Source: Cladocopium goreaui (lineage: Eukaryota > Sar > Dinophyceae > Suessiales > Symbiodiniaceae). Taken from it: a stretch of 64,000 nt of DNA. Location of the stretch: positions 439,474 to 503,473 of the forward strand of contig CAMXCT020004035.1 of NCBI GenBank assembly GCA_947184155.2, given 5' to 3'. The notes under the pieces are model-generated. The model had not been told where the DNA came from, did not search any database, and was given only the letters and a program-made list of their open reading frames with translations. Position numbers and translations under genes: made by a program. Positions 10,927 through 22,900 of the stretch are shown here, in pieces (within the stretch, counting starts at the first letter, position 1; each line of letters starts with the position of its first letter).

Positions 10927-13900
10927 TCATACAAGTGAGCCGCGGCCTCGGAGACATCATTGTTGACAAGTCCGTCTCCTGGCAAACCCATGCTTCCACG
11001 CGCAAGATTCTTGGTCCATACTGGCAGGTTGGATGAAGGCTCATTCTCAGGTTCGACGTTCATGTCATCATCGTCTTCCTCTTCAACGATCTCGTCGTCT
11101 TCCTGCTGACTCTCTTCCTCCTGAGCCATTTCCTCGTCATCGCCTTCGTTGTAGTCGACCTCGTCAGGATTGAAGCCATAATCGTTGGATTCAGGTACGT
11201 TTTCCTGTGCTTGGTGGACCGTATCCTTGAACAACGATTCTTCCTGTCGGCGAACCTCCTCATCGAGCTCTTTCTTTGTGGCTTCATCTTCATCGTCTTC
11301 AGGAGCCTGTAGTCTATATGGTCGAATTCCACAGCTCTCAAGCTCTGTCCAGCAACCTAGACATACTGCCAACTTCGTCGGCGTCTCATTGAGGCAATGA
11401 GGGCAATGACGGCAACCTGAAGTTTCCACCCTCTTGCGCTCGACGATGTAGTCAATCAGCTTGATGCGGGCGAGGTATTGTTCTTGTCCGCCAGCTTCAA
11501 TGAGGTTGTTTCTGAACTGATGGACGATGTTCATTGCATCCATGGTGATCTCGTCATACGGTTGCTTTTCGGCGTCGATGCATTGACTTGCGATCCTCAG
11601 AATGGACTCCTTGGTGGCGACAGTTCTTGACTTGACAGTGCCTGACCGGACTACCTGGTCGTCGCCCGACGGAACGAACAACCGGAGCCATGTCTTGTTG
11701 TTTTGATCCTTTGGATCTTGAATCCATCCTCCTTTGATCGCTGAGAACGGGATGATCTTTGGCGAAACGATCTGTCCCGAATCGGTCAATCGACCACCGT
11801 ACTCCACCATCAAGGTCTCGGTCGGGATGAAGAGGCAGATGTAGTCCCCTTTTCGCGTATCAACGCTCTTCGTGATGGTCCATGATCTATGATCCCATGG
11901 CACATATGGATTGAAGAACGTGAACATACGATGACCTTCTCCAAGACCTCCCGGAATTAGTCCCTGCCTCGAAATGCTTCGGAGGTTGGTCTTCTTCGTG
12001 ATGTGGAAGCAAACCGGCAGTGACATGATGGTATTGGGTGCGATCGGATGTGAAAGCAATGATGACAGCAACAAGACGTCATCTCTGGAGGATCCTTCCT
12101 TGTGCCCCGCTGGGGCGCGGACTGCGACTGGATAGAGCAATAGCCCCTCATCAGGAATAGGCGTGTCCGCGTTGACATTGTTGTCAATGCATGTCAAGCT
12201 TTTGCGATCAATATCCTTGTTGATCCCAAACGCCAAGACTTGTTCACGTACACGACGTCCATAACGGGCACAGTGGAACATGATCTTGAACAGCAATGTC
12301 ATGCGATAGTTCGCCTCCTTGACATTCCATGCACTTTGATCGTTTGCTCTTCCCTTGGGGGCGAGGAAGACATGCGGCCAACGTTGGTACTCATGTCTCC
12401 AGATTGACTCACATTTGAGTACTTCCTCAATGGGTACCCAGCCGGCGTCGTCACAAAACAAGCTTTGTGACTCTGAGGCCTTCCCTACATTGTGTCGCAG
12501 GATCCTGTTCAGTGATGTGCTCACCTTGTCCTCATAGCTGTCGAGCCGATTGCCAGTTTCGAAGCGATAGTTTGCCGCATACTCCACACCTCCAAAGTAG
12601 AAGCAGTTGAAGAAGTGGGCTCCCGTCGTGGGGATGATTTTCAAGAAACCATCTCGCGGCGCTTCGATCCGTTTGTAGAAGGGTTTTCTGATGTTGTTGT
12701 CGGAGTAGTTTGCGATGAACTCTGGTACTGACCAAGTGTCACCTCCTCCTCTGACAATAGCGTCCCGGATCACTTCGTTGAGATCAACGACATTCTGGGG
12801 TCCCAGCTTTGTAACATCACGCCCTTCAATGCAGAACCTACCATACTCATCGAGGTCTCCGACTTCGGACATAGTCCTGATGCTGTCGTACCACTGGTAT
12901 TCACCAAACCTCGGTTTTGTAGGCTCATCCGTTTGCCCTGACCCTTCTGTAGCACCTGATCCGTCCTTTCTGTGCTCAGGCGGTTCCATCTCGACGTCAT
13001 CAGGTGTAGGACTGTCAGCCTCGAGCGACGCTCGGACGGCCTTTAATACCTTTCTGACTTCATCCTTCTTCTCATTTTCACATTCGAGATGACCATGTTT
13101 GGTGCTACCACAGTACAAACACACATTGACATCCTCAGAGACAGTGAAGAGTTTTCCCAACGCATCCAGGAGTTGTTGTTTTCCGGAAATCTCTGAGTCC
13201 CTAACCACATCAGTAGGGTCGTTTGCTGGCTCATCAGCCTCCTCCTCCCCAGGGTGAGTCGACGACTCGTCACCTGGCTTGGCATCAGCATCAGTGCCCA
13301 TGTTGGCATCATCCCCTGTGATATGGTGCTTTCTTCGATACTGAGAGAAGACCTGATCTTTCTCCCACTCCGTGAGACAGCTGAAGTTGATCAGCGATTC
13401 ATACCCGGGGATTGCGTGGATGATCTTCATGACCCTTTCGGCTTCTGCAGTTTGCAGGGTGCAGTCGAAAGATCCCCGTCTCTTGTCATTGATGGTGCTT
13501 GTAGTTCTGGAGGTTGATGTGAATTGAGCCAATGCCTTCTCCAAGCCGTTGAGGAATTCAGCAGGATCAACGCTGGCATTGAAGACATTCACAACTCCTT
13601 TTGCCATGTTTGCTACATCCAAGACGCCAAGCCAAAACTCGATGATGTCCCCAGTCTTCTCGGCTGATGCACGGGAGAATCCGAAGATTTCGTTCCTTTC
13701 CTTCACCTCAGGAACAGCGACCTCCTTGTACGCGACATTCCCGCAGTCTTTCGTGACCCTGTAGACCAGGAGCCACTTCTTCGCGACCTCATCATAGATT
13801 CTTTCGCGGTAGATGCTGAATTGTTTGCCGCGTCCATTCCGGAAGATCTCCAGAGCTTGTCTCTTCGATACCCTGACTCCCCCCATGTGCGAAAGAGACT

Positions 13901-16900
13901 TCATCAAGTGCTCCCCGTACGGCAATAAAGCGTTTGAAATCAAAGAAGATGCCGTGAATGTAAGCCATGTCTGAAATCCTTGATTGATGTCAACCACGTC
14001 GACACCAAGATCCTCAAATGCGACCTTCAACCTGGCCGCCAGGAGCAATACGGATTTCCTGGCTTCCAATGTGGGAGCGGAGCGCTTGTAGTGATCTTGG
14101 GTGTTTGCAGAGCAGTTGATGCAGTGGGTCGGTTTCACCTGGCATGTTTCGATCTCATCCATCGTTACCGCATTTCTGCAGCAGCCGCACAAGATGTCAG
14201 AGCTCTCCTTGTCGATGGTGAACCACATGCATCGATCCGACACAACGGGTTCCAGTTCATGAGTGCCGACCACTGGTTCAACCCATCGGGTCTTAAACCT
14301 CTTGTCCTTCGTAAACCTGTTGATGGCGGTTCCAGGGCCTCGTTGGAAAATGGTTGTGTCATCGGTTGCATAGTCACCTGGGGACATTTCGCCACTTGCG
14401 ATTTTGAATGCCTCAGTTGGGCCAGTCATGTCCTCCAACACCTTCGTGTCGATACCGGACTCCTCAGGTTTGAATGCTCCTTCATTGAGTACGGATACAT
14501 ACTCCCTGTTTGTGGCACACATGAGGAAAACCCTTTGGCGAAACAGGTTCTTCCCGATGACAGACCAGATTGCAGTCTTTCCCAGGGTCCCCTTTTTGGT
14601 CGTGCTCAACACTGAGAACTGTCTTCCATATTGGGAATACATCGACCGCCACATTCTCTGGTCAGAAGTCACTAAGATCCCTTGGAGCCTCATCTTCTCG
14701 ATCAACTCAACTGCGATTCTTGATGTGGCGGAGTCCACACCATTGAACATGGAGTCGTTGTTGATAGCGACCATCAAGGGTCGGGATGTGACTTGATCAA
14801 GGTCAATTACTCCTTTGACAAATTGATTCTGAAAGTCATTCTCGAGCATTACACAGTGGGGTGGCTTCTGTTCATGAAGGAACTGCAAAGACAACCAAAG
14901 ATGAACCGTTACCTGGCCATCATCGATGGTATCCGTTTTGAGATGTTGCTTGACCTTTTCAAGCGTTTCGAGAAATTGTTGAAGTGGTCGATCCAACTCA
15001 GAATCATGGATCTTGAAGACCTCAACACTCTCCCATCCCATGTCAGTTAACCCCATTTGAATGCCATGCGTCCCACTTTGGGTTCCCACGCGGAACGTCA
15101 AATCAGTGATGAGGATGGTCGTCCCAGCCCTGAAGTCACCGGCCAACATGTCAACCTCCCTTGGGCCGCTCGGTGCTTCAATGATCCTGCATGCAAGCGG
15201 GTTCGTGATCAGCTTCTTGATTCGGCCCAAATCGGACTGGTTGGCGACGTTCACTTCGTGGTGTCCAAGCATCATCAGCATTCCTGCCGTTGACAGGTAG
15301 CATCCAGTCCGCGTCAACATGTACTTGCGGACGATGTGGCTATAGCATCTAAGCCAATCCTTCTCAGAGATTGTGGATGCTGTGTCCTCAGTAACGACCC
15401 CCGGATTGCAGACTCCGAAGACCATGCAGGCGTAGGCCGTCACTCTCCTCAAATACTGTGCCCAAGGTGCTGATCCCGATGTACTGGCAGCCTGAGCTGC
15501 GGGGCCTTGGACAATTGACAGCAGAAAGTGGTCCCGTTCGTCCATCCAAGCAGATGTGATGAACTCTGAATTCCTTTGATCGGGCATTGATGATGTCCTG
15601 AAAAGATATCCATTTGGCACCCGAGGAATTACCCAGTCCTTTCTGGTAGGAGGCGTCGATGGCCTTGGCTTCGAAGGTGGAGCCTTCGGTGGTGGTGCGC
15701 TCCCAGCAGCAGAGCTGGAACCATCGCGTCCACCGGCGGTGGAACTGCTAGGCCCAGTCTGTTGTTGTTGCTGTCGCGCCTGCTGCGCATCGGCTTCCCT
15801 TTGCTGCTTGTCGTTCATCATTCTGATTGGTGACGGATCCCAAGCTGGATGATCTGGTTGACTTGGAGGGTTTCTGCCGTCTTTCGGCATCAGCGGGATG
15901 TCCCAGCCATCGATGTGGGAGACTTCCGTGGCCCCTTGGCCCATCTGGGTGGTGGCTGTGGTCGTCACATAGTCGCGAATACAGGAGAACGTCCTGTTTC
16001 GTTTCTCCACCTCCTCAAACATGCCCTGGTCGGCCCTTTCAATGTTATAGCCCCCCAACTCCCACAGGTCGTCACGAAGGTCGATGGCCTGCTTCATTCT
16101 GACCAGATCAGTCTTAATGATCCCGCTCAAGTATGACATGGATGTGAAATTCTCCAATTTTGTCATCCACTCATGTAGCATCTTGGAAACCATGAGGATG
16201 GTTTGTAGATGGACAACGGCTGCCGTCCGCTCCAAGCTGAGATCATAGCTCATCGACATCCAGTCCTCCAGGACGTTCTGAACGATGATGGTCTTACCCT
16301 GACTGCTGGTCGCTCTGGCGTTGTGGCGTCGGAGGGCGTAGCCAAGGCTATAGCTCTCCTCGTACATGATGTTGACCAGATACTTGATGCGGTATTCAAC
16401 TTCATTTGGCTCAGGTTCCTCTCTCCGCATCGCTTCGAATGACCAGCTTTCCCACTTCCGATGGGCAATCTCCTCGAAGTTCGTCCTCTTCCGGATTTGG
16501 TAACATGAACTTCCGTAAGGAGGGTATGTCTGATTCAAGGATCCAAGGTTCGTTGGGCTTGTATTCGCGATCTTGTCGCGCAATTCCTTGACCGTGATCT
16601 CCTTGTTGATCATGCTGTTCTGCCCGGTGTAGTGATCTTTGAGGGTATCCCATAATTCATCTATTCTAATCGCACACTCGAAGGTGCACAAGAGCTGCAT
16701 GATGCTTTGCTCATCTGGATTTCTGGCGGCCCCTTCCACCAACTTTGATAATCGGGCCCCTTTGTCAATGAAGCTAGTGGCGGACATCTTCAACTCATTC
16801 TCGTTGGTCACTTTTGACAACATTTTCATGAGCAACCTGATTGCATGAGTTACGAATGCTCTGCCACTTCTGTCCATGACGAAGGCTAAGGCCACAACGA

Positions 16901-19900
16901 CGGGAGGAGAAATCTTCACTCGATTCAACCATTCGTCGATGTCCTTGTCCCTGCAACCCCTGAAATTTGTTTCCTCATAAGTGGAGAATGGAGCGGGAAG
17001 ATTATGCTCTTGTTTCTTCTCCTTGATGAGGGACAAAGTTGATTTCAGTGAGCCAATACCCTTGGCCGCTGACGGGATCACGAGGTCAGCTCCAGCCATT
17101 GCGAAGACCGAGACGAGGCAAGGAGAATCCGGATCCGTCAAGGCGCACCCACGACGCAGGTAGCAGCCTAACTTCACCTTCAATCTACCTCTAACGGGAT
17201 CCGGATCCGCCAATAGCGATCCACGACGTGGATACAGCCTCAGCTTCACCTTCACACCGCCTCGTTGGGTGATGAAGTTAATGAATAATTGTTCATTGAT
17301 GGTCTTCTCATTAATGTCGCATTCATAGTCGTTCACAATGACACAAGCACATGACTTCGACTTATGGTGATCTTCCTCATCCAAAACCTTTGGTCGATAT
17401 CTCCTTCCATAAACGTTGTTGATCAACATTTGATTTGTGACACCCCGAAGAATACATCTGACAATCTTCTCGGTATATAGTTGTGTTGCTCGTGTTTCTC
17501 TACCCGCACATTGACCGTGAGTGTGTGAGCCATCACATTTTGCATGCAGGTCAAAGAATTCAACCCCCCACGATACGATTCTCCATGGTTTCTTGATGGC
17601 GGTCCCAACATCTTTGAATTTCGAAGTCAAACCATACATGCATCCATCAAAGTCATGCACAGTTGATTGGGTCCCATTAATCAGAAACTTCATCCTCTCA
17701 TCATTCCAATAGTCGCATCCCCGAGGTAGTTCCAACAATGCCATCGCATGCAAAATATGTACACGTTGCAGACACAATGTGAACTCTTCCCATAACTCCC
17801 AATACAGAAATGCTTTCATTCTGATGTTGTGTGCAGTGACCTCACTCACGTTTTTGTTTAAGCGATTCCACGGTGAACCACCGGTGCAAGGTCCCGCAAA
17901 GAACACGCAGTCACTAGGACCCCTGATGCAACGTCTCCATTTCGCCCTTCCGTAGTTGGACATTAGGTTGTCATCTTCGGTAATTGTGACCACATGCATC
18001 ATCTTGAACCGACCTTGTGCGTGAATCTTTGTGATGATACTTTGCGTTTCAGCACACATGAGGAGCAAACATGGGACATCATCTTTCATCTCATAGAGGT
18101 TGAGTGATATGACAACGTCATCGAGTACTTTCCCGAGAAAATCGGCATAAGATTGCTTGAAATGGTACGTCAAAGTCTTTCCATTCTTTCGGTGGAGTGT
18201 CATCTGAATGTCCCAATCATTTTGTTTTCTGGTCTCATGCTTCAGCTTGTAATGATGGGCTATAAACATGTCATCCAAAGGAATGATTTTCATGTTTCCA
18301 TTAAGGATACAGGTGACCACGGTGTCCTGGCACGATGCCCTGTCCTCCACATCAGACCCGCTGTCCATCACATCATTGATGTCTGCGTTGGATATGATCT
18401 TGAAGGTAGTGGTCCCCGTCCAGAATTCATTTCTTTTATTGGTCTTCTCGATGTTATTCCCCGCCAACCTCCATGAATCATGGATTAACCTCCCACTTGA
18501 CTGAAACACTTGGTTGGTTTCCCGTTCATCCCTAAACCGTCTCAGCTTGCATGGTAGAAAGTCAGCCTCTTTGGGGGTAAACATCTTTCTTCTCGGTACC
18601 TTGTGCACTCTCGTCAATGTAGTTTCATCCTTCCATATCCATTCATCTTGATCATACTCATTTTTGGATATCTTCTTTCCTTTCCTTGACGAAGTCATGG
18701 GGTTATAAGCTTTGTCCCTTGACACTCTACCAGCAATTTCATCACCACCGGCAAAGATAATTCGTCGTCGATTGGGATCTTTGTTTTCTGTAGGATATGG
18801 ATCATCATTGGGGTCCCCCGACGGAGGAAATCCCATTGGAAGACTACCCCATCCAGAACTCCCCCCATGAACAACTCGAAGAAGCGTGTTGATCACCAAA
18901 GCAGTACCACAAGGAGCTGCATGAATGGTTGTGGGTTCATTTCCATGGGATTGGTGACAAAATAGTTGACCCACCCCCACAGTTAACTGAGGATACTTCA
19001 GGACTTGAGTCTGACGAGTCGGCACCGCGGCAGCATGGAGCCCTTGTCGTGCTGTTGACGCCGGGTGTCCCGGTGAGACAATGCCGGCTGATTTCCTAGT
19101 AATCACCGACGGTGATATACTAGGATGACACGGATGGTATTGGAAACAAGCTCGTTCTACCCATTGATCAAAACGGTCTTGTTGCTGAACGGGTGGAACT
19201 CGATCCTCAACCTTGATCCATTTGCCATGAGAAAGTATCCAAGTACTTCTCAAACAGTCATGTGGCAATGATACACCAGGTGGTCGTTTTCTAAAGAAGG
19301 TTGGCGTCTTAACAACCAGTATGGGATCCATGCCAGGTAGTTGTTGTACTTGTTCTTTACCAGAAAGACCCTTCTGATACACCTCAGGTGGTAGAATAGG
19401 TATTTCGGTATATGGAAAATTTGGAACATCTTGAGTTTTGGTTTGAAACACTTGTCGGACAGTGGTATCAACATCCGTGGTGGGTGAGACCATATCGAGC
19501 AGATCTTTCGTACCGATGTCACCAGGGTCCAACAGATTGATGAGCATACATGCTCTTTTCCAGGCCAACGGATTCTTGAAACCTTTGGTGTGAATGTCAG
19601 CGGCCATTTTCGAGGTCACCTCGTACATGAGTACGTAGTTCTCCCGAGTAAAATGTTCATGGAGGGAAGTAATGGCTATGCCATGGGTCCTCTCAAGATG
19701 CCGCATAGTGGGGTTACGACCCGACCTGACTACACCTATCATGCCCTGATTGTCATCATGGAACAATAATTTGGGCGACTTTCCCGTCAGCGTTTCCCAA
19801 ATGCTCATAGCGGGCAAACCCATAGTACGGAGGGTGACATCGGCTGCCACGATTTCAGCCTCAGGCGTTGAATGGCTTACGCATCCTTGCCGTTTGCTGC

Positions 19901-22900
19901 CCCCGGACAAAGGAAACCGTGTGTGGTTACCCTGAATATGCATATGAGACCCTGAAGTAGATCTCAAAGCCTGGGCACACCCTGCAAAATCAGCATCAGC
20001 AAATAAAGACAATGCCAATTCATTGAAGTTGTCCCCAACCCATCCGGTCATTCTTTTAGATAGGCTGGAATTCACGTAACACATCAGGTGATACAACTTT
20101 GCATCGTCATCAATAGTCCACTTTGTTACATTCCTGGCCAGGGAATTAATGGAACGAAGCAGATCGAAACGAGCAATCCTCGCCGCGTACAGCAGCTTCA
20201 TCAACACGCTGGCAGCGTGTGGCGCTAATGCACCTCTCTCAGACTCCCCAGGCGAGACATCTTCCCCTTGGGTTCCTTGTTCATAAAACAATGGAGCGTC
20301 CGGATCAAATTCATGAGTGCACCATGGACATACTTTCTTGTTCTTGGGGTTCCCGGGACATGGTGCTCTAGACTTATGTTTCTTTGTTTCTTCAGGTAGA
20401 CTTGGAGTAGATACATGTTTCAGCTTCGTATCTTTTCCAACAATGTCCAAGTACTTCTCAACCGACAGTTTCAACAAACCTTCCATGTCATAGGTCATGG
20501 TTGATACCGGGGTACCATCATGAAGTTTGGTAGATCCCTTTCTCAAGACACAACCAAGATAGAGCCCCAAGTCAGTCTCGGGCTCGATGTTGAGTTTTGA
20601 TCTGAGCATCTCCCAACCCTTAGTCAGGTTCTCTTCCGGTCCTGCCAGCTTTAAGTCGTCTACATAGATGACAAGAAGTAGCTTCAGTTTCTTATGAAAA
20701 TACATAGATGGCCATTCTTCTCCAACAGGAACGAAGTCGAGTTCTCGAACTTTCCGATCACAATGTTGTTCCCACATTGTTCCCGAATCGGGGTGACTGT
20801 ACAAAGCTTTAACCAATCTTACAACTGGCCTACGGAATTTTCGAACATCGACATCGTCTGGCCAAGCATCTTCGGGTAGCTCAACCCAACATGGTGGTCC
20901 GGTTAGTTTTGCCTGAATGTATGCTTGAATAGCGTCGGCAAGTTTTACATTATGGCCCGGAAGACACCCATAGAAATCAGCCCATCTCGATGCCTCAAAA
21001 GTAGCTGGAGAATTGCCCAAGTCCTGGAAGAAAGCAGCCTCCCAGAATTGGTTCTTCACCTGATTACCAAGTAAGACACCTCGGCCTTTGAACTTTCTAC
21101 TAGGGCTTCCTGCAGGCAACTGGTAGTTTTTCTCAACACAAATTCCATGTACTCTGGCCATGTGAACCTCTGTCTTGTTTGCTTTCGCTTCTCGAACAAC
21201 GTCATCATATTCCCTTATAACACTGAAATCATAGACTCCAGCAGCATGTTGACCTAACCATTCCTTCCTCATGGCCTTACGTGCATCATCGTTTTCCATC
21301 ATTTCCTTTCGACCAACAGGCCTTGCGACTGCAGTGTTGAACATCTTGTTGATATTGATTCCATCACCATTTGAAGCTATCTTTTCTCGATGATCATCAC
21401 AATGATTAATGCATGGCATGCATGGAAATGGATGGAAAACATCACTGAGGCCACGAGCGTCTTGGGGTACATCGTTGGTGTTGTGCAAGGTCGCAGCAGC
21501 CACCACTTTCCCCTGGTTGAAGTCATACACTTTGTCGTTGTTCCAAGTAGCCTTCGGCCCCTTGCCATTCTCAATCTCAGACCATTCGTCCCACTCCATC
21601 AAGAAGTCATCATCATCAGGTACGTCAGTGTCTGATAGATCAGAATTGCATGGAGCAGTGGCAGGAATCCCTCTCCCGACGAGAGAATTGGACCCTTTAC
21701 CATATTGAAAAACTTTGCCCCTTCGGACATAGTCTTGGGACATGGCTACTCCAGAAACATGATCGCCTTTGTCGTCTTTCTTGGAAGATTTGGCTTTCTT
21801 GGCTTCTTTCTCTTTCTTCTTTTCTTCTTTTCTCTTTGCTCGCTCTTCACTTTCCTTGATCTTCGCCTCGCTCTTCTTCTTTTCTTCTTCAGCTTCAACC
21901 TTCTTCTCTTCGGCCTTGGCAATGCCCTTTCTGACGGTCGGTGACATCCTCCTCCACTCGTCAGGGGTATATTTTGATGGCCTAGGAGTAGTTGATATTC
22001 TGCGAAAACCACGTTCGTCAATACGATATGGATGACCGCGAGCATTGAGCTTCACCCATTCACCATCGTCATTCAGGTACACGACCCCATCCCCGGCCTT
22101 CCCAATGGAGTAGTGTTCTGGCCCTCCTTTTGGAACATGAAGGTCTGGATGTGCAGGCTTGTCGATACCCGGTGGTCCCATTCTTTCAGATACTTCACCG
22201 AAGAGTCTTTCAGCTTCCAACTCCCCTTCCGTCTTTTCTTGTGGGACCTTCGACGAAGGTACACCACCACCACCACCATGACCATCGTCATCACCTCCAT
22301 CTTCGTCGTCATCACCATCATCCGGAGGAGGTGGCGGTAGAATTTCAGGGTTTCCTTCAAGACGATCTTTTACTTTCAGTCCCTCAATGGAAACATTAAT
22401 CCTTTCATACTCTGACTTACATGGGAATTCAAGAGGTTCTTTTAGTTCTACCCTTTCTGTATAGTGTGGAGTCCTCAATTTGGCGATGGGCTTCTCAGCA
22501 TCATAAGCCAAGTTCTGTTTACTCCAATCACATAATGCCCATACCCTGTACTTTCTCGACCAATGGAGCCCGGGACCGATGGAGTATCCGGCGAACACTC
22601 CGGGAATTCCCATAGGGTCAAACTTGTGTTGTTGTTCTCGTTCACGTGAGCCACTGGGCTTGAAGTACACGAGGGCACCGAAAGGTATCATCTTCCCTTT
22701 GAATTCTTCTCCATGAAGTTTGCACCAAGAACTTACCTCATCATCGTTGGGCTCGATGTTGAGCAGGTGGCTTACGCATCTGATAGCGTACATCCAAAAG
22801 CACGGTGGAATTCCTGCTTCAAGTAGGCATGTTGTGGTCGCCACGAGCACAAACTGGTTAGTTCTTTCTGCAAGTGAGTTGTGCTTGGTCTTTCCGGCCA

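Noticed and set aside
15640..15800. Gln-rich run as an expanded microsatellite in a host gene
   Set aside because: It lies inside the retrotransposon frame and reads through as a linker.
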